64,000 nt of DNA from Pseudomonas sp. B21-015 (GCF_024749285.1 NZ_CP087196.1:992001-1056000); one strand, 5' to 3'; shown: positions 1 to 9,473, numbered from the stretch's first letter. The notes: a model not told the origin generated them from the letters alone. Numbers and translations: made by a program.

Positions 1-178
1 CACCACCAATATCGTCAATTTCGGCGGCGCCACGGCGACCGGTAGCATCGCCCGGAACCAGCGGGTGTACACCATCACCATTACCTGGGATGACTCGCGA
101 GCTGCGAATACCGCCGACTCGCGCCGCAGTTTCGTCCTCACCAGTCGCGCCACCGCTGATCCGGCGACGACACCATGA
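1..178 (+). CDS. pilV: Type IV pilus minor pilin PilV, C-terminal part
   Basis: The frame that begins at base 2 is open from the window edge and stops at TGA 176-178. It encodes the last 58 residues of a protein ending in a strand-rich segment with YTITITWDD, a pattern I know from the C-termini of PilV/PilI-type minor pilins. The stop overlaps the pilW start as ATGA, so translation is probably coupled. In Pseudomonas, PilV sits in the priming complex at the pilus tip with PilW, PilX, PilE, FimU and PilY1. The N-terminal prepilin signal lies outside the window, so the name rests on position and on this tail. Confidence 0.7.
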   Translation, partial: TTNIVNFGGATATGSIARNQRVYTITITWDDSRAANTADSRRSFVLTSRATADPATTP

Positions 179-888
179 CCAGAACCAGCAAAGGTTTCGG
201 CCTGATCGAATTACTGATCGCCCTGGCGTTGAGCCTGATCGTGGTCCTGGGCGTGGCACAGATTTTCATCGCCGCGAAAAACACCTACGTCAGCCAGAAC
301 ACCGCTGCCGGGATGCAGGAAGATGCGCGGTTCGTCCTGAGCAAGATGATTCAGGAAATCCGCATGGTCGGCATGTTCGGTTGCCTGGGTACGATTACCG
401 ATGCCAGCTCGGCGGGGGATTTCAACGCCGCCCAGATCACGCCGATCAGTTGGGACAATGCCAACCTCAAATTGACCCTGGTCACCGCGGATGTCGGCGG
501 CAGTGGCGGGGTTCCGACCTGGACGGTGGTTTCCGACTGCCGTAATACAGCGACAGCCTACACCGGTGTACGTACGCCGGCATCGGGGCAGTTGGCGATT
601 CCGATCCGGCGGCTGGTCTACAGCTTCAGCAACAACCAACTGCTGATGGGCACCGGCACCGGCACGCCAACGCAGCAGGTATTGGTGAACAATGTCAGTG
701 CGTTTGGCGTGAGCTTCGGCCTCGCCAGTTCGGCCACCGATACGTCCGCTTCCAGCTACAGCGGCAACCCGTCCGATCCGGCGCGAATCCGCAGCGTGCG
801 GCTCACGCTGACCCTCACCGACCCGAACAACCGGGTACGCAATCAAACCTTCAACGTGGTTGCCACTTTGCGCAACCGGTTGCCATGA
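175..888 (+). CDS. pilW: Type IV pilus minor pilin PilW
   Basis: This 237-residue protein starts with a class III prepilin signal: a short basic leader, then KGFGLIEL, with cleavage expected after Gly7 and the conserved Glu at mature position 5 (Glu12). A long hydrophobic helix follows. The remainder is a Ser/Thr/Gly-rich globular domain. It lies between pilV (4-bp overlap) and pilX, which is the standard order of the Pseudomonas minor pilin operon. The product should be processed by PilD (encoded at 35.9-36.8 kb) and incorporated in the tip-priming complex in the inner membrane. The usual Thr or Ser after the processed Phe is Gly here. Confidence 0.9.
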   Translation: MTRTSKGFGLIELLIALALSLIVVLGVAQIFIAAKNTYVSQNTAAGMQEDARFVLSKMIQEIRMVGMFGCLGTITDASSAGDFNAAQITPISWDNANLKLTLVTADVGGSGGVPTWTVVSDCRNTATAYTGVRTPASGQLAIPIRRLVYSFSNNQLLMGTGTGTPTQQVLVNNVSAFGVSFGLASSATDTSASSYSGNPSDPARIRSVRLTLTLTDPNNRVRNQTFNVVATLRNRLP

Positions 889-899
889 GAGGAGGGCCG

Positions 900-1379
900 A
901 TGAGTATTTCTCCCGTGACCCCTCACGCCCAGCGCGGCATGGCGCTGTTGGTCAGCCTGGTGTTTCTTCTGGTATTGACGTTGATCGGCCTTTCGTCGAT
1001 GCAGAGCGCTACGCTGCAGGAAAAAATGGCCGGTAGCGTGACCCTGCGCAACCAATCGTTTCAGGGCGCGGAAGCGGCGTTGCGCGTCGGCGAAAGTGCG
1101 GTGCAACTGAATAGCTATTCATTGCCGGTCTGCAGTGGCACCAGCCAATGCGCGCCGCCGGCCGAGGCGTCGGTCATCACCGTCGCCGGGTTCAATTCCT
1201 CCTCGGGGGTGACCTGGATCGCCTCCGGCAGCGGCTTTTACGGGGTGCAGAACATCGGCACCACCCTGACCGCCGTGAACGTGCCGAGCAACACGTCGGC
1301 AACGCTGTACCGGGTGACCGCCGTGGGCATCACGGGCAGCTCGCGCAGTGTGGTGGAGAGTATTTATGCGAAATATTGA
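900..1379 (+). CDS. pilX: Type IV pilus minor pilin PilX
   Basis: The 159-residue protein carries a prepilin-like segment, QRGMALLVSLVFLL, near residues 11-24. The position equal to mature residue 5 is Val rather than Glu; a missing Glu5 is also typical of tip-capping GspK-type pilins. I chose ATG 900 because AGGAGG at 890-895 sits just upstream. An in-frame ATG at 885, overlapping the pilW stop, would add five residues. The end overlaps pilY1 by 14 bases. PilX family proteins are minor pilins of the tip complex that work with PilY1. Confidence 0.88.
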   Translation: MSISPVTPHAQRGMALLVSLVFLLVLTLIGLSSMQSATLQEKMAGSVTLRNQSFQGAEAALRVGESAVQLNSYSLPVCSGTSQCAPPAEASVITVAGFNSSSGVTWIASGSGFYGVQNIGTTLTAVNVPSNTSATLYRVTAVGITGSSRSVVESIYAKY

Positions 1380-4300
1380 GGCGCGTACAGGCAGGCGCCG
1401 TTGGTTGTTGCAGCTGTTCTGCGGCGCTGCGATGAGCCTTTATCTGGCCGCGCCGACTTACGCCTTCACGCCCTCGGATTCGCCGCTGTTGAACGCCGCC
1501 GCCGTGGCCCCCAATGTGATGCTGTTACTCGACGACTCGGGGAGTATGAACAACATTATCTGGGCAGCCGGCTTCGACCCGACGGTCGCACGCACCCCGG
1601 TGACTATTTGCCTCTCGAATGGTACGTGCCTGAAAGGCCGCGACCTGGACATGACCGATGACAATATTTCCTTGTCGAGTTTGACTCGAGGAACATGTTC
1701 GAAAGGATGGTACGGTTTTTATAACAGCAGCTTTCTCGGTCTGGATTCACTCTGTCTGAAGCTTCCCGATCCGGTGGGGGGGAGGACACTCGTTATACGG
1801 CGAATTACTTGTCCTACCTGATAAGCCTGGCGAACCGTTCCGACCGGGACTTCACCGATGGCTCGATCCCCAGTGATTACCGGATGAATGTGGCGCGCAA
1901 CGTGTCCAAGGCGTTGGTGACCGGCAACCGCTCGCTGCGCATCGGCCTGTCGACGTTCAACCTGGCGGTCGGTAAGCATAAGAATGACGGCGGTTACATC
2001 GCCCGTTCGGTCAGCGATTTGTCGGCGGTCAGCGGCACCGTGACCCAGGCTCAGGCCAATACCAACTACAACGCACTGATCGCCGCGATCGACGAACTGA
2101 GCGCAGAGGCCAACACGCCGCTAGCTGAAGCCTATTACGAGATCACTCGCTATTTTCGTGGCATGGCGCCATACAACAACTCGACGCCCTCCACCTATAC
2201 CAGTCCGATTCAGTACCGTTGCCAGAAAAATTACGGTGTGGTGATCACCGATGGTCTGCCGACCTTCGACCGAACCTTCCCGACGAGCGATCCGTTGGGC
2301 GGTATCCGGTTACCCAATTGGGACGGGGTGAACGATGATGGCCCGAATCTCAATGGCGACGGCGAGGGTGACACCCTATACCTGGATGACATCGCCAAGT
2401 TCGCCTTTGACATTGACATGCGCTCGACCGGCACCGACGCCGCTGGCAAAAGCTGGAACGCGGTGGATTTTCCCAAGCAGAACATGAATACCTATACCGT
2501 AGGTTTCGCCATCGCTAACGATATGTTGTCTGATGCCGCCAGCTACGGGCAGGGCAGGTATTACCAGGCAAGCGACAGCACCGGGCTCAACAGCGCACTG
2601 TCTGCAGCCCTGAGCGACATCACTTCCAAGGCCGGCTCAGGTGGCAGTGGCGTAGCCAGCGGCACAGCCCTGACCAGCAACTCGAGCTACTTCCAGACCA
2701 GCTACGATCCCAAGGACTGGCGGGGCACCATCAAGTCCTTTGGCTTCACATCGGCGGGTGCGGTTAACACGGCTGCGGTGCTGTGGACGACCGATACCAC
2801 CATTGTGCCCGGTGCTACCGCGCCGACCTACCAATCCTGGAATACCCAGACCAACGCTGCTGTCACCCTGGCCTACAGCAACTTCTCCCCGACCCAGCAG
2901 GCATCCCTCAATCAGGGACTGCCCGTCGGCATCACCGGCAGCGATCTGGTGGAGTGGAGCAAAGGCATCAACAAAACCGGGTTGAAAGTGCGCAGCGTAT
3001 TGCTCGGCGACATCATCAATTCGCCACTCGTGCTGGCCGCGCCCACGGACCAAACCGCGTCCGATCTGGTGGGTGACACCGCCTACAGCACCTACCTGAC
3101 CACCAAAGCCGCCAACATGAATGCCAGCCTGGTGGTGAACGCCAACGATGGTTTTGTAAACGTCATCAACTCGACCAACGGTGCCAGACGTTACGCCTAT
3201 ATGCCCTCCAGTGTGTTGCCATCATTGCGCTACATCGCTGATCCCACTTACATCAACGGTGTGAGCCACAAGTTTCTGGTCGACGGCCCGGTCGGCGTGT
3301 TCGATGCCCAGCTCAACAACGCCTGGAAAACCCTGGCGATTGGCGGAACGGGGGCGGGCGGCAAAACCTTCTATGCACTGCAATTGTTCGATGCATCAGC
3401 CGGTAACGAGACTAAAGCGCTGTGGGAAATCAGTGCGCCGGCCACGGCCAGTACGGCGAACGTTTTCAATGATCTGGGTTATGCCTATGCGCGCCCCGAA
3501 GTGGCACGCTTGGCCGATGGTCGCTGGGCCGCGTTTATCTCCAACGGTTATGGCAGCAACTCCGGGGTGGCAGCGCTGTATGTGGTGGATATCCGCGACG
3601 GCTCGCTGATCAAGAAAATCGTGGTCGACAGTACCGAAACCACCAACGGCCTGTCGTCGGTGAAGCTCAGGGTCAACTCGCAGAATGTGGTACAGGCTGC
3701 CTATGGGGGCGACTTGAAAGGGCGGTTGTGGAAGTTCGATTTGAGTGGCACCACCCCCGACACCTGGGGCGTGGCGTTTTCCGGCAAGCCGTTGTTCACC
3801 TCCGCAGGCGGCACGACCCAGCCAATTACCGCACAACCGTTGCTGGCCGATCACCCATCCGGCGGCAAGGAAGTGTTTTTCGGCACCGGCAAGCTCAATG
3901 AAGTCGCCGACAAGACCAACAAGGATCTACAGGCGTTCTACGCGGTATGGGATGCCGAGGGTGGCACGGGGCAAATCACCACTTCCAGCCTGCAGGCGCA
4001 GGCGGTGACCGGGGTGTTTACGGGCAGCACCGGGCAATTCATCACCACCAGCCAGAACGAGGTGACCTACCCGGCAAAGAAAGGCTGGTACTTGCCGCTG
4101 GTATACAACAACGTTTTGACGGGGGAGCGGGTGATCAATCAGGCCAGTCTGGTCTCGGGGCGCATCGTTTTTACCACGGCCAGTCTGGACACGACGGACC
4201 CCTGTACCGGCTTCGGCACCGGCAAACTGGTCGAACTCGATGCGTTCAGCGGTAAGATGCTCAATTACGCAGTGCTCGACACCAATGCCGATGGGGTGGT

Positions 4301-4481
4301 CGACAGCACTGACACGATTTCCAGCGGGGTGATCTTCACCGGTGGTATCCCGACCCTGAACGCGGTCGTCAATGACGCAACCCGCAAGATTGTGAACGAC
4401 TCCGGTGGTGGCGTGACCACTCTGGTGGAAAAATCCGGTGGCGGCAGCGGCCGTCGCATCATGTGGCGACAAATACAGTAA
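1366..4481 (+). CDS. pilY1: Type IV pilus tip adhesin PilY1, frame broken by a one-base G-tract shift
   Basis: Two overlapping frames together make one PilY1. The first (1366-1821) has a signal peptide ending near PTYA and a VWA-like DDSGSM metal site at about residues 56-61. It then runs into a G7 tract at 1776-1782 and stops at 1819-1821. The second frame (open through 4481) continues seamlessly: one extra G would give GGEDTRYTAN, joining the frames into about 1038 residues. The C-terminal part resembles the PilY1 beta-propeller and contains a calcium-loop sequence, DTNADGVVDSTD, at about corrected residues 972-983. P. aeruginosa PilY1 is roughly 1160 residues, so even the repaired protein is a little short. 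As written, only a secreted N-terminal fragment would be made, unless slippage or restart at a weak TTG (1809) occurs. Confidence 0.88.
1776..1782 (+). repeat. G7 homopolymer at the pilY1 frameshift
   Basis: Seven consecutive G follow GT and precede AGGAC. With eight G the upstream and downstream pilY1 frames would be continuous. The tract is therefore the exact site of the frame change and could be a slippage (phase-variation) site, a true mutation or a sequencing error. Confidence 0.85.
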
Positions 4482-4494
4482 GTGAGAGTGAGGC

Positions 4495-4896
4495 ATGCGC
4501 AGATCCAACCGAGGTTTTACCCTGATTGAAATCATGATCGTGATAGCGATCATCGGGATCGTCATCACCATTGGCTATCCGAGCCTCACCGAGTATGTAA
4601 AAAAGGGTCGCCGTACTGAAGTGGCCGGTCTGCTTTCCGAACAGGCGCAGATTCTGGAGCGTTTCTATTCGAAGAATAATGTCTACACCAATGCCACCGG
4701 TCTGAGCGCCGGCAATGATTTCTATACCATCACCCCGACCCTGACCGATCAGACCTTCCTGCTGACGGCAACACGCAAAGCCGGTTCGACCATGGCGAGC
4801 GATAAGTGTGGTGATTTCACCCTCACCAATACCGGAGTCAGAAGCATGGTCAATGCAACGTCCGGCCTGACCACCAAGGATTGCTGGGGGCGCTGA
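4495..4896 (+). CDS. pilE: Type IV pilus minor pilin PilE
   Basis: This 133-residue pilin begins with MRRSNRGFTLIEIMIVIAII, a textbook class III prepilin signal with cleavage after Gly7 and Glu at mature position 5. Two Cys near the C-terminus (in DKCGDF and KDCWG) can form the disulfide-bonded loop of PilE-type pilins. It follows pilY1 after 13 bases with a GAGAGTGAGG ribosome-binding sequence and closes the minor pilin operon. The product should be a minor pilin of the tip-priming complex. It is shorter than the major pilin of other systems but normal for PilE. Confidence 0.93.
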   Translation: MRRSNRGFTLIEIMIVIAIIGIVITIGYPSLTEYVKKGRRTEVAGLLSEQAQILERFYSKNNVYTNATGLSAGNDFYTITPTLTDQTFLLTATRKAGSTMASDKCGDFTLTNTGVRSMVNATSGLTTKDCWGR

Positions 4897-4907
4897 GTTT
4901 ATTTTTC

Positions 4908-4924
4908 GGGCGCCCTTTGCGCCC
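4908..4924 (+). terminator. Hairpin after pilE, weak terminator candidate
   Basis: GGGCGC and GCGCCC pair around a CCTTT loop just after the pilE stop. The following TCTGTCTATT is only moderately T-rich, so termination would be partial at best. Confidence 0.3.
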
Positions 4925-4952
4925 TCTGTCTATTGAACGGTTGGATCAGAAC

Positions 4953-6053
4953 ATGAGCAGGCAACAGCAAGTGGTGATTGTCGGTGGCGGGGTGATTGGC
5001 CTGCTGACGGCGTTCAATCTCGCGTCCGAAGTACAGAGCGTCGTGCTTCTGGACCGCTCAAGTGTCGGTCAGGAATCCTCCTGGGCCGGTGGCGGGATCG
5101 TCTCGCCGCTCTACCCGTGGCGCTACAGCCCGGCAGTTACTGCGTTGGCTCATTGGTCCCAGGATTTTTATCCACAGCTGGCGGAACGCCTGTTCACCGC
5201 CACTGGTGTCGATCCTGAAGTGCACACCACCGGGTTGTACTGGCTGGACCTGGATGACGAGGCCGAAGCGCTCGCCTGGGCCAAACGGGAAAATCGTCCG
5301 CTGCGGGCTGTGGATATCTCTGCGGCACACGATGCGGTGCCGGTATTGGGCGCTGGTTTTTTGCGGGCGATCTACATGGCTGATGTCGCCAATGTGCGTA
5401 ATCCACGGCTGGTGAAGTCCCTCAAGGCGGCTTTGTTGGCGCTGCCGAACGTGACAATTCATGAGCAGTGCGAGGTCAGCGGGTTTATCCGTGAAGGCGC
5501 TGCGGTGGTCGGGGTACAGACTTCGATAGGGGCCATTGCCGGTGATCAGGTGGTTTTGACGGCCGGGGCCTGGAGCGGTGACTTGCTGAAAAGCCTGGGC
5601 CTGGAGCTGCCGGTCGAGCCGGTCAAAGGCCAGATGATTCTCTACAAGTGCGCGGCGGACTTTCTTCCGAGCATGGTCCTGGCCAAAGGGCGTTATGCCA
5701 TTCCTCGGCGTGACGGGCACATTCTGATCGGCAGTACGCTGGAACATGAAGGCTTCGACAAGACACCGACCGAAACGGCGCTGGAAAGCCTGAAGGCATC
5801 GGCGGTGGAGTTGATTCCGGCGCTGGCGGATGCCGAGGTGGTGGGGCATTGGGCCGGGTTGCGGCCGGGGTCGCCGGAAGGGATTCCCTATATCGGTCGG
5901 GTGCCGGGGTTTGACGGGCTCTGGCTCAACTGCGGGCATTACCGCAATGGGTTGGTGCTGGCGCCGGCGTCGTGTCAGCTGTTTGCGGATGTGATGCTGG
6001 GGCGGGCGCCGATTATCGACCCTGCGCCGTATGCGCCGGCCGGGCGAATCTGA
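4953..6053 (+). CDS. thiO: Glycine oxidase ThiO, FAD-dependent
   Basis: The 366-residue protein opens with VVIVGGGVIGLLTAFNLA, a dinucleotide-binding GxGxxG motif at residues 11-16. It then has ESSWAGGGIVSPLYPWRY, characteristic of the DAAO/ThiO family, and a C-terminal GLRPGSPEGIPYIGR segment. ThiO oxidises glycine to iminoglycine for the thiazole part of thiamine. I placed the start at ATG 4953, directly before the FAD motif; an upstream in-frame start at 4881 would overlap pilE. No TPP riboswitch was seen upstream. It lies between pilE and the convergent pilR, the position thiO commonly has in Pseudomonas. Confidence 0.9.
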   Translation: MSRQQQVVIVGGGVIGLLTAFNLASEVQSVVLLDRSSVGQESSWAGGGIVSPLYPWRYSPAVTALAHWSQDFYPQLAERLFTATGVDPEVHTTGLYWLDLDDEAEALAWAKRENRPLRAVDISAAHDAVPVLGAGFLRAIYMADVANVRNPRLVKSLKAALLALPNVTIHEQCEVSGFIREGAAVVGVQTSIGAIAGDQVVLTAGAWSGDLLKSLGLELPVEPVKGQMILYKCAADFLPSMVLAKGRYAIPRRDGHILIGSTLEHEGFDKTPTETALESLKASAVELIPALADAEVVGHWAGLRPGSPEGIPYIGRVPGFDGLWLNCGHYRNGLVLAPASCQLFADVMLGRAPIIDPAPYAPAGRI

Positions 6054-6083
6054 CCGGGGAATCTGTGTTGTCTTTCAGATTGT

Positions 6084-6180
6084 CTTCGCGAGCAAGCCCG
6101 CTCCCACTTTTTATCTCTGCTGTGCACAAGTAATACGTCCACAAAAGATCCAATGTGTGGGGCTTGCTCGCGAAGAGGCC
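6084..6180. repeat. REP pair (inverted), right arm degenerate
   Basis: A complete REP unit on the minus strand (6084-6107; GTGGGAGCGGGCTTGCTCGC when reversed) faces a shortened copy at 6155-6180 that lacks the GAGCGG core. It fills the gap between convergent thiO and pilR. Confidence 0.75.
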
Positions 6181-6181
6181 T

Positions 6182-7528
6182 TCAATCCAAACCCAATTTT
6201 TTGAGCCTGTAACGCATCGATCGAAACGACAAATTCAACCGCTGAGCCGCCGCTGTGCGATTCCAGCGGGTTTCCTCGAGAGCCTGGAGGATCAGTTTGC
6301 GTTCGACATTTTCCAGATAGGCTTCCAGGTTGTCGATTTGTGTCAGGTCCGGCACGTCGCCGTCCGGGTTGCAGTTGCCTTCGGTCAGTCGCAGGTCGCT
6401 GGCTTCGATCTGTTTGTTCTCGCACAAGGTGTGGGCCCGCTCAAGCATGTTCTCCAATTCCCGCACGTTTCCTGGAAAACGATAGCTTTTCAGTGCATCG
6501 AGAGCTTGCGGGTGGAGTTTTGCGGCGGGTTGGCCGGTGCCGGTCGCCAATCGTCTGAGTACATGGCTGGCCAGGAGCTCAATGTCGTCGCGGCGTTCGC
6601 GCAAGGGCGGCACCCGAAGCTCGATCACATTGAGTCGGTAGTACAAATCCTGGCGAAAGCGTTCGGCGGTGACCTCGGCACCGAGGTCTTTGTGGGTGGC
6701 GCAGAGGATGCGCACATCGACCACGGTTTCTTGCTGCCCACCGATGCTGCGAACGGCTTTCTCCTGAATCGCCCGCAGCAGTTTGACCTGCATCGCCAGC
6801 GGCAGGTCAGCCACTTCGTCGAGGAACAATGTGCCGCCATGAGCGGCCTGGAACAGTCCGGGTTTGTCTTCGATGGCGCCGCTGAAACTGCCTTTGCGAT
6901 GGCCGAAAAATTCGCTTTCCATCAACTCCGACGGGATCGCTCCACAGTTCACCGGGACGAACGGTCGGGCGGCACGTGGGCCTTGGTCATGGATCAGGCG
7001 GGCGACCAACTCCTTGCCGCTGCCGGACTCGCCGCTGATGTACACCGGGGCCTGGCTGCGGGCCAGTTTGTCGATTTGTTTGCGCAGACTGCGCATGGGC
7101 AACGAGTCGCCCAGCAGGCGCCGATCGATGGCGGTGCAGGCGCCGCCCGGCGCGGGCAAGCGCAGGGCGCTGGTGACCAGTTCGCGCAGGCGGGTGAGGT
7201 CGACCGGTTTGGTCAGAAAGTCGAAGGCGCCCGCCTTGAGAGCGTTGATTGCCGTCTCCAGGCTGCCGTAGGCGGTGATCATTGCCACCGGCACTTGCGC
7301 ATAACGCTGCTGGATGTGCTGCACCAGCGCCAGGCCTGTGCCGTCTGGCAGGCGCATGTCGGTGAGGCACAGATCAAACGTCTCCCGTGCCAGCAGCGCC
7401 TGTGCTTCCGCGAGGTTGCGTGCGCTGAAGGTGTCGAGTTTCATCCGTCCCAGGGTGATTTCCAGGAGTTCGCGGATATCGGGTTCATCGTCGACGATCA
7501 GGATTTTTTGCCGTGGGCTCGTGTTCAA
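6182..7528 (-). CDS. pilR: Type IV pilus response regulator PilR, NtrC family
   Basis: The 448-residue protein has a receiver domain (KILIVDDEPD; phospho-acceptor Asp57 in LTDMRLPDG; Lys in FLTKPVDL), an AAA+ domain (Walker A GESGSGKE, Walker [11 protein letters not shown]-finger region [12 protein letters not shown]) and a C-terminal Fis-type helix-turn-helix ending RYRLKKLGLD. PilR activates pilA with sigma-54. The start is a TTG at 7526-7528 overlapping the pilS stop (TTGA), which fits the known PilR N-terminus; the longer frame beginning at 7618 would run through the pilS end. The loop that contacts sigma-54 reads GSFSGA instead of the common GAFTGA. Confidence 0.93.
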   Translation of the reverse strand: MNTSPRQKILIVDDEPDIRELLEITLGRMKLDTFSARNLAEAQALLARETFDLCLTDMRLPDGTGLALVQHIQQRYAQVPVAMITAYGSLETAINALKAGAFDFLTKPVDLTRLRELVTSALRLPAPGGACTAIDRRLLGDSLPMRSLRKQIDKLARSQAPVYISGESGSGKELVARLIHDQGPRAARPFVPVNCGAIPSELMESEFFGHRKGSFSGAIEDKPGLFQAAHGGTLFLDEVADLPLAMQVKLLRAIQEKAVRSIGGQQETVVDVRILCATHKDLGAEVTAERFRQDLYYRLNVIELRVPPLRERRDDIELLASHVLRRLATGTGQPAAKLHPQALDALKSYRFPGNVRELENMLERAHTLCENKQIEASDLRLTEGNCNPDGDVPDLTQIDNLEAYLENVERKLILQALEETRWNRTAAAQRLNLSFRSMRYRLKKLGLD

Positions 7529-9114
7529 CTTTGTTTCCGTCCGTGAGCAAAGGTGATGCGAAAGCAGCCGCCGCCTTGGCGTGGTTTGAAGTCTAGGCGG
7601 GCCTGATTGCTTTCGCACAGCTCACGGGACAGATAAAGCCCCAGGCCGGTGCCCTGGCTGCTGGTGGTAAAGAACGGTTCGAACAAATGTGCACGCTGGT
7701 CCGACGCCACGCCGGGGCCATCGTCCAGGACTTCAAGGGTCGGCAACTGGCTGTCCGGGTCGATAAACAACTCGAGCCAGGCCTGTGCCTGATCGTGCTG
7801 CAGGGCGCTATGGCGCCAGGCGTTGCGCAATAGATTGTCGAGAACCTGGGTCAGCTGATTCGGATCCATCAGGGTTTTGAATTCTCCCGAACCGATGCGC
7901 AGGTGAATCTGCTGACGCTCGGTCGCCCCTTCGCGGGTTTCGGCGACGAAGTGCTCCAGCCACGGCTTCAAATCAAGCCGTTGTGGCATGGTTTGCTGGC
8001 GACGGGACAGTTGCAGGACGTTTTCGATTACCCGATTCATTCGCTGAGAGTGGTCTTGAATAATCTGTGTCAGACGCCGATCCGCGCCGTTCAGTTCCTC
8101 GGATTCCTCCAGTAACTGCGCGGCATGACTAATGGCGCCCAGTGGATTGCGGATCTCATGGGCAATAACGGCGGTCAGGCGACCGAGGGCGGCGAGTTTC
8201 AGTTGTTGGGCCTGTTGGGCGATTTGGGCGAGGTCTTCGAGAAAGACCAGCGTCTGGTGGTGCGGGCTTTGGTTCAGGGCAATGAAGCTTGGTTGCAGCT
8301 CCAGGCCATTACTGGCGATTTTCAGGCTTTGCGGGCGCAAAGTCGGATTGTTGAACCACAGTTGGAGGCGCTCGACCAACGGCTTCGAATAATCGTCGAT
8401 CAACTGGCCATCCAGCTTTTCCTGCCCGAGCAAGGTCAAGGCACTGTGATTGGCCAGTTGCACCCGCCGTTGGTCGTCGAGCACCAGAATGCCTGTGCGC
8501 ATGCGTTGCAGGATCAGTGCGTTGAGCGCTTCGAGGCCGAGTACTTCGCTGGCCCGCTGCTCCGCCAGGGTTTCGCTGACTTCCAGTCGTCGGATCAAGC
8601 CTTGCACCAGCAACGCCGCAGCAAAACACAGGGCGCCGAGGGTGCCTATTTGCAGGTAATCGCTGGGGTTGGTGGAGTGGCTGAAGCTCAGGATGAAGCT
8701 CAAACCGACGATGCCGAGGGCGCCGACCGCTGCGATCAGCAGGCCGATACGCCCGCGCAGCAGGGTATTGCTGATGGCCACCGACACGATCAGCAAATTG
8801 CCGATGGCGCTGGCCACGCCGCCTGCGGCGTAGAACAGGCCGCACAGCAGCAGGACATCGACCAGCGCCAGGCTGAGCAGCTGCGAGGGACGCCGGGTGT
8901 TCCCCAGAAAGACCACCAGCAGGATATTCAGTACCAGATACAACCAGCTGCCATTGCGCAGCAGGTCGTCATTGGCGAACTTCAGCAACTGGTTGTCCAT
9001 GTTGCTGGAGATCAACAGCACCAGGGTGATGCCGATGCTTAAGCGGTAGAGGTGATAGAGGCGCAGCAATCGCTGGGCCTGTTTGTTGCCGGGACTGGGC
9101 GTCTCAGCGACCAC
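7525..9114 (-). CDS. pilS: Sensor histidine kinase PilS
   Basis: The protein has an N-terminal block of about six membrane helices (starting HLYRLSIGITLVLLISS), a PAS-like region, a HisKA box (VIAHEIRNPLGAISHAAQL) and an ATPase domain with NLLRNAWRHS, DDGPGV and GTGLGLYLS. PilS senses pilin in the inner membrane and controls PilR phosphorylation. I placed the start at GTG 9114, giving 529 residues, close to the 530 remembered for P. aeruginosa. A TTG at 9168 would extend it over the neighbouring small gene. The stop overlaps the pilR start by four bases, so the pair is translationally coupled. Confidence 0.92.
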   Translation of the reverse strand: MVAETPSPGNKQAQRLLRLYHLYRLSIGITLVLLISSNMDNQLLKFANDDLLRNGSWLYLVLNILLVVFLGNTRRPSQLLSLALVDVLLLCGLFYAAGGVASAIGNLLIVSVAISNTLLRGRIGLLIAAVGALGIVGLSFILSFSHSTNPSDYLQIGTLGALCFAAALLVQGLIRRLEVSETLAEQRASEVLGLEALNALILQRMRTGILVLDDQRRVQLANHSALTLLGQEKLDGQLIDDYSKPLVERLQLWFNNPTLRPQSLKIASNGLELQPSFIALNQSPHHQTLVFLEDLAQIAQQAQQLKLAALGRLTAVIAHEIRNPLGAISHAAQLLEESEELNGADRRLTQIIQDHSQRMNRVIENVLQLSRRQQTMPQRLDLKPWLEHFVAETREGATERQQIHLRIGSGEFKTLMDPNQLTQVLDNLLRNAWRHSALQHDQAQAWLELFIDPDSQLPTLEVLDDGPGVASDQRAHLFEPFFTTSSQGTGLGLYLSRELCESNQARLDFKPRQGGGCFRITFAHGRKQS

Positions 9115-9337
9115 TGGAGCCCGGGCCTTGCTCAAGGTGAGCCTGGCTGCAATACCACTGTTGTTCAAGTCTCAGCGCGCGGTCACGGGGCAGGTGTACG
9201 CCGCAATGAGCACAGCGAACCATGGGCGGAGCATCTTGCTCGCGCGGCGTATTGGCAACCGACGTCGAGCCCTTGAATTTGCGCCAGAACCATACCGCAG
9301 CGGCAATCAGGGCGATCCAGAACAATAGACGAAGCAT
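9104..9337 (-). CDS. Small membrane-anchored zinc-ribbon-like protein (PP0621 family)
   Basis: This 77-residue protein has one N-terminal membrane helix (LLFWIALIAAAVWFW), a charged linker, then MVRCAHCGVHLPRDRAL and WYCSQAHLEQG. The CxxC plus CxxxH arrangement looks like a small zinc site. I recognise it as the PP0621-type protein that precedes pilS in Pseudomonas. Its stop lies about 10 bases inside the proposed pilS start, so it is the first gene of a PP0621-pilS-pilR unit. A function is not established; a role in pilus regulation is only suggested by context. Confidence 0.82.
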   Translation of the reverse strand: MLRLLFWIALIAAAVWFWRKFKGSTSVANTPREQDAPPMVRCAHCGVHLPRDRALRLEQQWYCSQAHLEQGPGSSGR

Positions 9338-9427
9338 GGTGAGCCGCTTTTTGATTAATGAATTGGCAGTTTAGCCAAGGACGGGTCAGGCGCACAGCGC
9401 AATACGCTCACCCTAAAGTCCGGCAAT

Positions 9428-9453
9428 AAAAAAGGCGCCTCGAAAGGCACCTT
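9428..9453 (-). terminator. Rho-independent terminator of bamD
   Basis: Read on the minus strand, AAGGTGCC and GGCGCCTT pair (one U-G wobble) around a short loop and are followed by six T. It lies about 20 bases after the bamD stop. Confidence 0.75.
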
Positions 9454-9473
9454 CTCGGCATAACATCCCGGCG

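Noticed and set aside
1776..1821. Programmed ribosomal frameshift in pilY1
   Set aside because: Joining the frames needs a shift at GGG GGG A, but no stimulating stem or upstream Shine-Dalgarno-like element was recognised and no such control is known to me for PilY1. A mutation, slippage or sequencing error is simpler.
4881..4952. Longer ThiO start or a TPP riboswitch before thiO
   Set aside because: The extra residues overlap pilE and are unlike the ThiO family, and the gap is too short for a THI element; none of its core sequence is present.
6155..7546. 463-residue open frame on the plus strand
   Set aside because: It lies wholly opposite pilR, has no ribosome-binding site and shows no recognised domain; high-GC codon structure creates such antisense frames.
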